This document shows positions 6,455 through 14,662 of a DNA stretch of 16,148 nt, piece after piece. Under the pieces are notes generated by a model that was given only the letters and a program-made list of their open reading frames with translations, searched no databases and was not told where the DNA came from. The stretch lies in contig CABROF010000058.1 in the NCBI GenBank assembly GCA_902472555.1, positions 1 through 16,148 of the forward strand. Direction: 5' to 3'. Position 1 is the stretch's first letter. The number at the start of each line of letters is the position of its first letter. Made by a program: the position numbers and the translations under genes. The stretch is from UMGS1851 sp900555605 (GTDB lineage Bacteria; Bacillota; Clostridia; UBA1212; UBA1255).

Positions 6455-7717
6455 ATGGATCATAACAGTATCATTATGATCGGGGTTTTATGTTTCCTGA
6501 TTGTGATGTCCGGATATTTCTCCGCCACGGAGACCGCGTTTACGTCGCTGAACCGCATCAGAATGAAAAATTTAGCATCCGGAGGCAGCCGGCGCGCCGG
6601 CCTGGTTCTTTCTCTTTCTGAAAATTACGATCAGCTGCTGTCTGCGATTCTGGTAGGCAATAACATCGTAAATATTACATCCGCATCTCTTGCGACGGTT
6701 TTATTTGTCAGGCATTTCGGTGATCTCGGGGTTACGCTATCCACTGTGATCATGACGGTCATTGTTCTGATTTTCGGCGAGGTTACGCCGAAGAGCCTGG
6801 CAAAGGAAATGCCGGAGCGATTTGCTTTGTTCTCTGCGCCGATCATGAAATTCTTTATCGTTCTCCTGACGCCCTTTGTGTTTTTTTTCGTGCAGTGGAA
6901 AAAGCTGATGGCAAAGCTGATTCGGGTGAAAGAAGACCGGGTCATCACAGAGGAAGAGCTGATTACCATTGTTGACGAGGCCCGGCAGGAGGGCGGCATC
7001 AATGAACAAGAAAGTGCGCTGATTCGCAGTGCTATCGAATTTAATGACCTGGAGGCAAAGGACATTTTAACGCCGCGCGTGGATCTTGCGGCAATTGCGC
7101 TGTACACGCCGAAAGATGAGATCGCCCGGCGGTTTCGGGAAACCGGATTTTCCCGCATGCCGGTATATGAAGGAACCATTGACCAGATCGCGGGCGTGAT
7201 TCACCATAAGGATTTTTATAACTATATTTATGATACGGATCGGCCGCTGTCCGATATCGTAAAGGATGCGGTTTATGCCGCGCCGGGCATGAAAATATCA
7301 AGACTGCTGAAGCTGCTGCAGAAGCATAAAGCGCACATTGCCGTTGTTACGGATGAATACGGCGGAACCATGGGCATTGTAACCTTAGAAGATATTGTGG
7401 AGCAGCTGGTAGGCGATATCTGGGATGAACACGATGAAATTACGGAAAATATCGTCCGCATGTCAGAACATGTTTTTCGTATTTCCTGCGGCATTAGTCC
7501 CGATGAAATGTTTCGCCTTTTCGGTCTGAACTGTGAAACTGAGGCGTCAACTGTCGGCGGATGGGTGTTGGAAACGCTGCATAAAATTCCGGAGGAGGGT
7601 GAATCCTTTGCCTTTGAAAATCTTGAAATTACAGTACAAAAAGCGGATCAGCGCCGTGTAGTCGATATTATCGTAAAAGAGAAACCACGGCAGACCGTGT
7701 CCGAACAGAAGCCGTAA
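6455..7717 (+). CDS. CNNM/CBS-domain membrane protein (HlyC/CorC family)
   Basis: A 420-residue integral membrane protein of the family variously called hemolysin C, CorC or CNNM, linked to divalent-cation (Mg2+/Co2+) export. Domains in order: DUF21/CNNM membrane domain (residues 5-150) with hydrophobic segments at about 6-28, 62-85, 92-110 and 123-147 and the conserved FGEVTPKSLA stretch (108-116); a connecting region (165-200, EEELITIVDEARQEGGINEQE) typical of the family; a CBS pair (about 205-262 and 268-325, with MPVYEG and VVTDEYGGTMGIVTLEDIVE); and a C-terminal CorC_HlyC domain (about 335-410). Full family length and no missing motif. The GAGAGGAG ribosome binding site is 12 bases before the ATG, slightly far, but the N-terminus matches family expectation. 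ytaF follows after 78 bases without an obvious terminator, so the two may be co-transcribed. Confidence 0.95.
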   Translation: MDHNSIIMIGVLCFLIVMSGYFSATETAFTSLNRIRMKNLASGGSRRAGLVLSLSENYDQLLSAILVGNNIVNITSASLATVLFVRHFGDLGVTLSTVIMTVIVLIFGEVTPKSLAKEMPERFALFSAPIMKFFIVLLTPFVFFFVQWKKLMAKLIRVKEDRVITEEELITIVDEARQEGGINEQESALIRSAIEFNDLEAKDILTPRVDLAAIALYTPKDEIARRFRETGFSRMPVYEGTIDQIAGVIHHKDFYNYIYDTDRPLSDIVKDAVYAAPGMKISRLLKLLQKHKAHIAVVTDEYGGTMGIVTLEDIVEQLVGDIWDEHDEITENIVRMSEHVFRISCGISPDEMFRLFGLNCETEASTVGGWVLETLHKIPEEGESFAFENLEITVQKADQRRVVDIIVKEKPRQTVSEQKP

Positions 7718-7795
7718 CCGGCGCAGAAGCAGGAACCCCGCACCGTATCGGCTGCCGCTGAATATGATGTAAAGAACGTATAAGGCGGTGTTGCT

Positions 7796-8437
7796 ATGTA
7801 CGGACTTTTGTCTGTTTTGGAATCAGTGATGTTGGTTGCGGCGCTCTCAGTCGATGCTTTTGTTGCAAGTTTCGGTTATGGGACGAATAAAATTAAAATT
7901 CCTTTTCGCTCTTCGGCAATTATAGATGGGACGTGTACCGCTTTTTTAGCGGTATCTCTTTTACTGGGTTCTCTGCTTCGCGCCCTGATCCCGCCGGGAG
8001 TCACGGAGACGGTCTGCTTTATCATTTTGTTTCTCTTAGGGCTTGTCAAGCTGTGCGACAGCTTGATGAAGGATTATATCCGAAAAAGAAAAAATATTGA
8101 TAAAGAGATTACGTTTTCCGCACTGAATCTGAAATTTATTCTTCGTGTGTATGCGGATCCGGAGACCGCGGACAGAGACCTGTCGCGGGTACTGTCTCCT
8201 GCAGAAGCGCTGCCTTTAGCCATCGCGCTGTCTTTAGATAGTATTGCCGTGGGCTTCGGCGCTGCCCTAACGGATACCGATCTGGTCAGGACGCTGTTCT
8301 TAGCCCTGCTGTTCAATGCGCTTGCGGTACGGCTGGGCTGCATTTTAGGAAATAAAATCGCGGAAAAGGTTTCCTTTAATCTTTCCTGGCTCAGCGGTCT
8401 GCTGCTGATCATCCTGGCGGTTATGAAATTATTCTAA
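7796..8437 (+). CDS. ytaF: Sporulation membrane protein YtaF (MntP-like family)
   Basis: A 213-residue polytopic membrane protein of the DUF204/MntP superfamily, YtaF branch. Seen: two homologous halves, each with the diagnostic LSxD motif (LSVDAF at 17-22 and LSLDSI at 145-150); about six hydrophobic segments (8-28, 43-63, 70-88, 139-158, 165-184, 196-213); and a charged cytoplasmic loop (92-135). MntP itself is a manganese exporter; YtaF homologues are confined largely to spore-formers and are annotated as sporulation proteins. Ion transport is inferred only from homology. AAGGCGG lies 8 bases before the ATG. Its presence is the main sign that the host belongs to an endospore-forming lineage. 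Confidence 0.9.
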   Translation: MYGLLSVLESVMLVAALSVDAFVASFGYGTNKIKIPFRSSAIIDGTCTAFLAVSLLLGSLLRALIPPGVTETVCFIILFLLGLVKLCDSLMKDYIRKRKNIDKEITFSALNLKFILRVYADPETADRDLSRVLSPAEALPLAIALSLDSIAVGFGAALTDTDLVRTLFLALLFNALAVRLGCILGNKIAEKVSFNLSWLSGLLLIILAVMKLF

Positions 8438-8527
8438 ATGGTAAATTCCCCGATCTGCGTAGGGATACCTGCTGTAATACTGCTTATACCGGTAAGCATA
8501 TTGTCTTGCGCGTTCATCTTTGTCGGA

Positions 8528-8553
8528 ACAGCCTGCAGCCGGCTGCGGGCTGT
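8528..8553 (+). other. Hairpin in the ytaF-helicase intergenic region
   Basis: ACAGCCTGCA (8528-8537) pairs with TGCGGGCTGT (8544-8553) across a 6-base GCCGGC loop, with one wobble. No T-run follows it. Part of the left arm (GCCTGCAG, 8531-8538) is also perfectly complementary to CTGCAGGC at 8653-8660, which is followed by seven Ts, so two mutually exclusive pairings are possible. No gene is supported in 8438-8684. A 61-codon frame directly after ytaF has no ribosome binding site. Confidence 0.4.
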
Positions 8554-8684
8554 ACAAATCTTATGCGTTCTGCGTTTGATTATACAGGAAAAGCAATGGA
8601 GATGCCATGAAAGTGTGATCTGAAATACAGCCGCTGTCATATAAAATTACGACTGCAGGCTTTTTTTATCAGGTGAATTATGAT

Positions 8685-11675
8685 ATGCTGATTATGCTTA
8701 AAATGCTGCAGGAAAGGAAGCCTTTGACGGCAGAACGGGAATCGCTTATGAGCGGCTTGATTTTGAACGGACTAAACGAAAAACAGCGCGAGGCGGTGCA
8801 GACGACAGAGGGCTATGTGCGGATTATTGCCGGTGCCGGATCAGGTAAGACAAAAGCACTGACGCACCGGTATGCCTATCTTGTACGGGCTGCCGGCATC
8901 CATCCGGGAAATATCTTATGCGTGACATTTACGAATAAAGCGGCAGGAGAGATGAAACGGCGGGTACAGACGCTGGTGGGAGCGGGATGCGATACCGCCC
9001 TGATCACTACGTATCACGGTTTTTGTGTCCGTGTGCTGCGGGAAGACATTGGCCGCCTATTTTATCCGGAGAACTTTCAGATACTCGATACCGCGGATCA
9101 AAAGAAGATCCTCGAGGAAATTTATACGGAACTGGAACTAAAATTGGACCATGCTTCCTTTGAGAAGATGATGGGGCTGATCGGAAAACAAAAGGCAACT
9201 ACGGATTATGTCTCTCTTCTGCTTTCCCGGGACAGTATTGTGCCGGAACCGAAAACGAATCTGGATGATCTGATTATTCATAAATATTTTATGCGGCAGA
9301 AGAAAATTTTCGGATTGGATTTTGACGATCTGATCAATTTTGTTTTTGTTTTATTTGAACGTTATCCGCAGGTTCTGCATAAATGGCAGGAGCGGCTTCA
9401 TTACATACAGGTCGATGAATTTCAGGATTCCTCAGAACGGGAGCTGCGGCTTGTGGACCTGCTGTCTGCGGTTCACCGCAACCTGTTTGTCGTGGGGGAT
9501 CCGGACCAAAACATCTATGAATGGCGCGGCGCCAAGGTCGGAATTTTAGTGGACTTTGACAAGACCCATGCGGGAACCGAAACCATTATTATGGACCGGA
9601 ATTACCGCTCCACAGCCAATATTCTGCATGCTGCCAACGCGTTGATCGATCATAACCGAAACCGGATCAAAAAAGAGCTTTATACAAAGGATGGGGCAGG
9701 CGAGGCGGTGGTTCATCTGCACGGCAAAAACGAAGAAGAAGAGGCGCGGATGATACTCGAACAGATCCGGGCGCTGCGGCAGCAGGGGTATCGGTACGGA
9801 GAGATTGCAATTTTGTATCGGTCCGGCTTTTTATCACAGTTTGTCGAAAAAGCTTTGATGAGCGAAGAAATCCCATATGAGATCGTGGGAAGCACAAAAT
9901 TTTTCGATCGGATGGAAATCATGGATGCCATTGCATATCTGCGCTTGGTTGCATCCGACGACGATAGCGCACTGCTTCGCATCATCAATACGCCGCGGCG
10001 GAAATTCGGAAAGGCAAAGGTAAATCTGCTGCGATCGCTTGCGGAACGGGAGGGGCTGACGCTTTTTGGGGCCTTGGTAAAATACTGCGATATCCGGGAG
10101 TTTCGGCAGACAAAGGTCGGGGAGCTGATCGCACTGATTCAGAAATTGCGGGAATCCAGCTCGCATACGGCTGTTTCAGAGCTTTTGCAGCAGCTGCTGG
10201 TGGAATCCGGGTACGAAGCCTATATCCGTGAAGCCGGCAACATGGAACGCCTGGATAACCTCAGTGAATTTAAAAAGATCACGCTTTCGTATGAACGGAG
10301 TTATGGAAAGCTCTCGGAGACGGATATTTTACCGGCGGAATTTCTGCCGCTTGAGATTTATCTGCAGCAGCTTGCGCTGATGAAGAAGAGCGGAACAGAA
10401 GAAGAGGAGACAGCTGACCGGGTGAAATTAATGACGATTCACGCGGCAAAGGGTCTGGAGTTTCCGGTATGCTTTGTGGTAGGGATGACCGAGGGCGTTT
10501 TCCCCTCGGGGAGAACGCTGGAGGAACGCAAACAGGAGGGACTGGAGGAAGAACGGCGGCTGTGCTTTGTAGCGCTTACGCGGGCCATGAAACGGTTGTT
10601 CCTGACGGATTCCGAGGGCCTCGGAAATACAGGATATCAAAAAACGCCTTCCCGCTTTTTATTTGAAATCGGTGAGACGAATTATGTACGCATCGGAACG
10701 ATCTCCAAAGCGGCCATGCTGAAGGTCGACACTGCTTCTGCGGAGTTTCCTGCTGCAGCAGAGGTTCTGGCGCCGGGCAGCTGTGTGGAGCATGCCATTT
10801 TCGGAAGCGGAGAGGTTCTGCGTGCGGACACCATGCGTCACGTATACGAAATCAAATTTCAATCCGGTGCAGTGAAGCCGATTTCAATGGATTATGATTT
10901 TGCCTTCTGGCGCGGTTTTGCTGAAGCCGATTTTTCCGCGGAGGAGGAATCTGCGGAACCGGTATCAAAGGTACAAGCCGAACCCGTACCGCTGCCGGAG
11001 ACGATTTTAGCAGCGGATGAAGACCGCTTCTCGGAGACCTCTTTGGTCCCGGAGAAAGCGCCTGATATTTTACCGGAGTTTACGATTCCTGAAAGTTTAC
11101 CGTTTTCGGAAGAATCCGCTGCCTTACCCGCCCTGCAAACGCAGAACACCGCTGCAGATCAGGCCGCCGCAGATCAGACCGCCGCAGTTTCAACCGATAA
11201 AAAGAAAAAAAGACCGGCCGCGGACGGAATCAATCTTTGGAAGGACGAAACCGTTCCGCACGCGGGTTGGCACTGTATGGATATCATTGATCTCGGCGAG
11301 CCCGTGGGAATCTGTCAGATGTGCGGACATCAGATCATCCGGTACGTTCATAAAATGCAGCATCCCGCTTATCCGCGGATTATCGGGGCAGGCTGTATCT
11401 GTGCAGGTAAAATGGAGGGCGATCCGGAAGGCGCGCGGCTGCGGGAGGCGGAGTTTAAGAAAAAAATGGCCCGCTGTGTCCATTTTATCGGACACAGCCG
11501 CAAACAAAGCAGAAACGGAAATCAATATTTTAAATATAAGGACGAGATTGTTACCATCCTGCCCGATAAATTCAAACATGGAAAATATAAGGCCGTTTTC
11601 CGCGGAACCTATACAAAATCCTATGACACGCCGGAGGAGGCGCTGCGGGAGGTTTTCTTGACATTCCTGTCCTGA
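8685..11675 (+). CDS. UvrD/PcrA-type SF1 helicase with an extra C-terminal cysteine-rich module
   Basis: A 996-residue ATP-dependent 3'-5' DNA helicase of superfamily 1A. Seen: the Q-motif region LNEKQREAV; Walker A AGAGSGKT (49-56); Walker B DEFQD (244-248); motif III GDPDQNIYEWRGA (271-283); motif V VKLMTIHAAKGLEF (580-593); motif VI ERRLCFVALTRA (622-633); then a UvrD C-terminal tudor-like segment (VEHAIFGSGEVL). After a Pro/Glu/Ala-rich linker of about 110 residues (745-855) comes a module absent from ordinary UvrD/PcrA: WHC (C864), CQMC (877-880), QHPAYPR, then GCICAGKMEGD (C904, C906). I recognise this module as a stand-alone or phage-associated cysteine-rich domain of unknown function, likely zinc-binding. 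A GTG at 8673 is in frame, but AGGTGA 8 bases before the ATG at 8685 favours the latter. ATG 8748 is a further alternative. Role: repair or replication, inferred. Confidence 0.92.
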   Translation: MLIMLKMLQERKPLTAERESLMSGLILNGLNEKQREAVQTTEGYVRIIAGAGSGKTKALTHRYAYLVRAAGIHPGNILCVTFTNKAAGEMKRRVQTLVGAGCDTALITTYHGFCVRVLREDIGRLFYPENFQILDTADQKKILEEIYTELELKLDHASFEKMMGLIGKQKATTDYVSLLLSRDSIVPEPKTNLDDLIIHKYFMRQKKIFGLDFDDLINFVFVLFERYPQVLHKWQERLHYIQVDEFQDSSERELRLVDLLSAVHRNLFVVGDPDQNIYEWRGAKVGILVDFDKTHAGTETIIMDRNYRSTANILHAANALIDHNRNRIKKELYTKDGAGEAVVHLHGKNEEEEARMILEQIRALRQQGYRYGEIAILYRSGFLSQFVEKALMSEEIPYEIVGSTKFFDRMEIMDAIAYLRLVASDDDSALLRIINTPRRKFGKAKVNLLRSLAEREGLTLFGALVKYCDIREFRQTKVGELIALIQKLRESSSHTAVSELLQQLLVESGYEAYIREAGNMERLDNLSEFKKITLSYERSYGKLSETDILPAEFLPLEIYLQQLALMKKSGTEEEETADRVKLMTIHAAKGLEFPVCFVVGMTEGVFPSGRTLEERKQEGLEEERRLCFVALTRAMKRLFLTDSEGLGNTGYQKTPSRFLFEIGETNYVRIGTISKAAMLKVDTASAEFPAAAEVLAPGSCVEHAIFGSGEVLRADTMRHVYEIKFQSGAVKPISMDYDFAFWRGFAEADFSAEEESAEPVSKVQAEPVPLPETILAADEDRFSETSLVPEKAPDILPEFTIPESLPFSEESAALPALQTQNTAADQAAADQTAAVSTDKKKKRPAADGINLWKDETVPHAGWHCMDIIDLGEPVGICQMCGHQIIRYVHKMQHPAYPRIIGAGCICAGKMEGDPEGARLREAEFKKKMARCVHFIGHSRKQSRNGNQYFKYKDEIVTILPDKFKHGKYKAVFRGTYTKSYDTPEEALREVFLTFLS

Positions 11676-11718
11676 TTTGTTAGCATATAGCGATCAACAG
11701 ATAACGGAGGACTCCCTT

Positions 11719-12477
11719 GTGACAGATGCCAAAACGCTTGCATACATTAATTTATTTGCGGTACTGGGATCCCTTGAGAATTTATGTGCGCTTGATCCCG
11801 CAGCAGGCGCGCTGCTGCGCAGCCGGAAGCCGCTTCGTTTGGGAATTGCGGTAAAAGGCGGCCCGGCGGCAACCTTTGCTTTTGCAGACGGCGCCTGCAC
11901 CATGGAGGAGGGGGCGGCGCGGTGCGATATCAGACTTCCTTTCTCTTCCTGCGAGAAATTCAACGGCATGATTGACGGGACCGTGACGCCGATTCCGTCC
12001 AAAGGCTTTACGCATATCGGCTTTCTGACAAAAGATTTTACCGCGCTGACGAATTTGCTGACGCGGTATCTGAAAGCATCCCCTGAGGACTTGGCGGACG
12101 AAACCTTTTTTCGGATCAGTACATCTCTGATGTTTTATACGATTGCCGCCGCAATTTCGCAGATCGGGAATCATGATAGAATCGGGCGGTTCAGTGCTTC
12201 CAATCTGATGGACGGCACGGTGATGCTGTCAATTAAAGGCGGTCCTGCCGCTGCTGTTACGGTAACGGACCACACGCTGCGCACAGTTAAGGAACGGCCC
12301 CGGGAGCCGCGGGCAATTATGGAGTTTGCGGATATGAGGCTGGCCCGGGATTTATTTGAGGGAAAGGTCAATTCCTTCGCCTGCATCGGTACGCGGCGGA
12401 TTGAAATGCGCGGGATGATTTCTATGATCGATAATATCAACCGTATGCTGGATCGTGTTGCACAGTATCTGGCATAG
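11719..12477 (+). CDS. SCP2-like sterol/lipid-binding-type protein
   Basis: A 252-residue soluble protein. The segment of about residues 35-110 (LRLGIAVKGGPAATFAFADGACTMEEG, then IRLPFSSCEKFNGMIDG and PIPSKGF, shown in parts) follows the alternating strand pattern and spacing of the SCP2 sterol-carrier fold: a Gly-Pro strand, an 'FxDG' turn, a 'spexFnxmidG' helix and a proline-containing loop. A second KGGPAAAVTVTD stretch near residue 175 hints at an internal duplication. The start is GTG at 11719 because GGAGG lies 8 bases upstream; the frame extends to 11677 (TTG) without such a site. It begins 43 bases after the helicase stop and is followed 87 bases later by an aminotransferase, all on one strand. 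Ligand unknown. The assignment rests on pattern only, so a remote or different fold is possible. Confidence 0.7.
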   Translation: MTDAKTLAYINLFAVLGSLENLCALDPAAGALLRSRKPLRLGIAVKGGPAATFAFADGACTMEEGAARCDIRLPFSSCEKFNGMIDGTVTPIPSKGFTHIGFLTKDFTALTNLLTRYLKASPEDLADETFFRISTSLMFYTIAAAISQIGNHDRIGRFSASNLMDGTVMLSIKGGPAAAVTVTDHTLRTVKERPREPRAIMEFADMRLARDLFEGKVNSFACIGTRRIEMRGMISMIDNINRMLDRVAQYLA

Positions 12478-12499
12478 CGCACCGCATGACGCCGCGGAT

Positions 12500-12539
12500 T
12501 CCCTGCGCTTTGTGCCGCGTCTGCGCCGCAGTGCAGGGA
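12500..12539 (+). other. Inverted repeat between the SCP2-like and aminotransferase genes
   Basis: TCCCTGC (12500-12506) and GCAGGGA (12533-12539) form a perfect 7-bp stem with a GC-rich loop. There is no T-run after it; the ribosome binding site AAAGGTGA of the next gene follows. It may be an mRNA stability element or attenuator-like structure. Confidence 0.35.
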
Positions 12540-12564
12540 CTGTATTCAAGAAAGGTGAAAATAT

Positions 12565-13803
12565 ATGAGTAATCCGATTTATGAATATCCGAAAAGCAGA
12601 GAAGCCTTTGCACGGGCTGCAAACGTGATCCCTTCCGGCGTGTATGGTCATTTAGGCCCTGCGGAGGGCTGCTTTATTCCTGTTGATGCGTTTCCGCTGT
12701 TTGGTTCCCGCGCAAAGGGCAGTTATTTCTGGGATGTGGATGGGAACCGGTTTATTGATTACATGTGCGCTTACGGACCGAATATCTTAGGATACGGAGA
12801 TGAGGAGGTTCAGGAAGCAGCGATGAAGCAGATGGCCCTTGGGGACTGCATGACGTCCCCCTCAACAAAGATGATCGATTTTGCCGAATTGCTGGTAGAT
12901 ACGGTGCACAGCGCGGATTGGGCATTTTTTGCGAAAAATGGAAATGATGTAACCTCATTGGCAGTGATGACGGCCAGAGCATATACGCGCCGGAAAAAGA
13001 TTGTATTTTTTAAAGGCTATTACCACGGTGTTTCGCCTTGGACACAGAAGATAGACTATTCCGGCATTCTTGAAGAAGATGTCTACAACAATCTTTATGC
13101 GGACTGGAATGATTATGAGGGACTCGCGATGCTGTTTGAACAGCATCGGGGAGAGATCGCTGCTGTGATCTCTCAGCCGTACATGCACGGAAATTTCGCG
13201 GATAATGAAATGCCGGCAGAAGGTTTTTGGCAGAAGGTCAGAGATTTATGCACCAACAACGGCAGTATTCTGATTATTGATGATGTGCGGGCCGGGTTTC
13301 GGCTGGATCTCGCAGGTTCGGATCATTATTTCGGATTTGAAGCGGATTTGATATGCTTTTGCAAGGCGCTGGCAAACGGCTATAATGTATCGGCTCTTTG
13401 CGGCAGGGAATTTCTGAAAAATACGGTCAGCGGGATTTCTTTTACCGGAAGCTACTGGATGAGCGCCGTCCCGTTTGCAGCAGGAATCGCGTGCATTAAC
13501 AAAATGAAACGGCTTAATCTGCCGCAGATATTAATGGAAAAAGGGAAAAAGCTAACAGATGGCCTGCTTTCTGCCGCGCGCAGGCATGGTTTTACACTGC
13601 GCGTCACCGGTGCGCCGTCACTATTTTACCTTCGGCTCGCGGATGACGACTCCTTGATGCTGCACCAGCGCTGGATCGCAGAAATGGTAAAACGAGGCGT
13701 GTTTGTCACCAATCATCATAACCATTTTATCAATTACGCATTATCGGACGAGGATATCCGAACTACGATTGAGATTGCAGACGAGGCTTTCCGCGTACTG
13801 TGA
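12565..13803 (+). CDS. Class III PLP aminotransferase, glutamate-1-semialdehyde aminomutase-like
   Basis: A 412-residue pyridoxal-phosphate enzyme of the fold-type I class III aminotransferases, closest in layout to HemL. Seen: the N-terminal substrate region (VIPSGVYGHLGPAEG), the WDVDGNRFIDYMCAYGPNILGY strand-turn (first part), NGNDVTSLAVMTARAYT preceding GYYHG, the cofactor-ring aspartate pair in IIDDVRAGFR (D239, D240), and the Schiff-base lysine in FCKALANGYNVSALCG (K267). The usual HemL phosphate-binding SGTEA is NGNDV here, and no heme genes are nearby. I therefore think it acts on another amino acid or amine and would not name it hemL. AAAGGTGA is 8 bases before the ATG. Last gene of the helicase/SCP2-like run; a terminator follows 75 bases later. 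Substrate unknown; an aminomutase is equally possible. Confidence 0.9.
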   Translation: MSNPIYEYPKSREAFARAANVIPSGVYGHLGPAEGCFIPVDAFPLFGSRAKGSYFWDVDGNRFIDYMCAYGPNILGYGDEEVQEAAMKQMALGDCMTSPSTKMIDFAELLVDTVHSADWAFFAKNGNDVTSLAVMTARAYTRRKKIVFFKGYYHGVSPWTQKIDYSGILEEDVYNNLYADWNDYEGLAMLFEQHRGEIAAVISQPYMHGNFADNEMPAEGFWQKVRDLCTNNGSILIIDDVRAGFRLDLAGSDHYFGFEADLICFCKALANGYNVSALCGREFLKNTVSGISFTGSYWMSAVPFAAGIACINKMKRLNLPQILMEKGKKLTDGLLSAARRHGFTLRVTGAPSLFYLRLADDDSLMLHQRWIAEMVKRGVFVTNHHNHFINYALSDEDIRTTIEIADEAFRVL

Positions 13804-13878
13804 AAAGCAGGGCCTTTGCATGAACTAAAATTGATATCATATAAGCTGCTCTTATAGAATATAAAGGTATATTTTTAT

Positions 13879-13930
13879 GGTGCGAACCCGAAGCAAACAT
13901 CAAAATGCGGGGAGGTTCGCACCGCTTTTT
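13879..13930 (+). terminator. Intrinsic terminator after the aminotransferase gene
   Basis: A perfect 10-bp stem (GGTGCGAACC at 13879-13888, GGTTCGCACC at 13914-13923) encloses a 25-base loop and is followed by GCTTTTT. The loop is longer than usual. It closes the operon before the CRISPR leader. Confidence 0.75.
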
Positions 13931-13975
13931 AAAAAATTCATGCAGATAAATCTGAATAATACTGATAAAAAAATA

Positions 13976-14004
13976 TTGCCTTTGGGCACAATGTACAATA
14001 TAAT
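13976..14004 (+). promoter_or_regulatory. Promoter within the CRISPR leader
   Basis: TTGCCT (13976-13981), a 17-base spacer and exact TATAAT (13999-14004) lie in the AT-rich stretch between the terminator and the first repeat. Transcription would start near 14011, about 30 bases before the first repeat, in the direction expected from the repeat orientation. Confidence 0.65.
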
Positions 14005-14039
14005 AAAATACAATAAACAGTATTTTGTGAAGCTTTGCT

Positions 14040-14547
14040 GTCGTTCTCCATGCGGAGAACGTGGATTGAAATCGAATGTTTTAAGTATTATTTTTAACCG
14101 ACATTGTGTCGTTCTCCATGCGGAGAACGTGGATTGAAATGACAAAACACACAGCAGCGGAGTATAATCGATCTGGTCGTTCTCCATGCGGAGAACGTGG
14201 ATTGAAATTCATAAAAACACCTCAATCATTTTTTTCAATAATGTCGTTCTCCATGCGGAGAACGTGGATTGAAATTCTTTTCCATGCGGTTGTCCATGTG
14301 ACGGTCCCCGTCGTTCTCCATGCGGAGAACGTGGATTGAAATAGCTACAGTAACAAAGCAAAAATAAAAAAGATGTCGGTCGTTCTCCATGCGGAGAACG
14401 TGGATTGAAATAAACCTGGTCAGGATACTAATCGTGATCCCGATACGTCGTTCTCCATGCGGAGAACGTGGATTGAAATTCAGATTTTTGATAACGACCG
14501 ATGGCAAAACCACGTCGTTCTCCATGCGGAGAACGTGGATTTGAAAT
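14040..14547 (+). CRISPR. CRISPR array, 8 repeats and 7 spacers, type I-C-like repeat
   Basis: Repeats of 33 bases begin GTCGTTCTCCATGCGGAGAA and end CGTGGATTGAAAT. They start at 14040, 14108, 14176, 14243, 14310, 14379, 14447 and 14514. The first seven are identical; the last has one extra T (GGATTTGAAAT), as expected for the leader-distal end. Spacers are 35, 35, 34, 34, 36, 35 and 34 bases, all different. GTTCTCC/GGAGAAC forms a 7-bp hairpin with an ATGC loop. Length, GTCG start, hairpin and ATTGAAAT end match the subtype I-C repeat family (established knowledge), giving crRNAs with an ATTGAAAT-type 5' handle and transcription on the plus strand. The AT-rich leader is 13931-14039. No cas gene lies in the window on either side, so the array must be served in trans or be inactive. 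The short frames across it are repeat artefacts. Confidence 0.98.
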
Positions 14548-14588
14548 TATATGAAGGCTGTAAGCTGATCGACAGGACCCTGCGCATA

Positions 14589-14610
14589 CGGCAGCAGCTT
14601 GCCGCTGCCG
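14589..14610. other. Hairpin downstream of the CRISPR array
   Basis: CGGCAGC (14589-14595) and GCTGCCG (14604-14610) form a perfect 7-bp stem with an 8-base loop, 42 bases after the last repeat. There is no T-run. It may limit array transcription into the downstream permease gene. The rest of 14548-14634 shows no gene. Confidence 0.35.
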
Positions 14611-14634
14611 GTACGAAATCCTTGCGCCTTTGTA

Positions 14635-14662
14635 TTGACGGAATCTGTTTTGGCAGTATAAT
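14635..14662 (+). promoter_or_regulatory. Sigma-A promoter for the AEC permease gene
   Basis: TTGACG (14635-14640), a 16-base spacer and exact TATAAT (14657-14662), 34 bases before the permease start codon. This makes the permease gene independent of the CRISPR transcript. Confidence 0.85.

Noticed and set aside
8438..8623. 61-codon hydrophobic frame starting directly after the ytaF stop
   Set aside because: No ribosome binding site, a non-conserved-looking tail, and overlap with hairpin structure; an antisense frame of similar length is equally open.
12565..13803. Naming the aminotransferase hemL
   Set aside because: The diagnostic SGTEA-type phosphate loop is NGNDV and there are no tetrapyrrole genes nearby; many class III enzymes share the rest.
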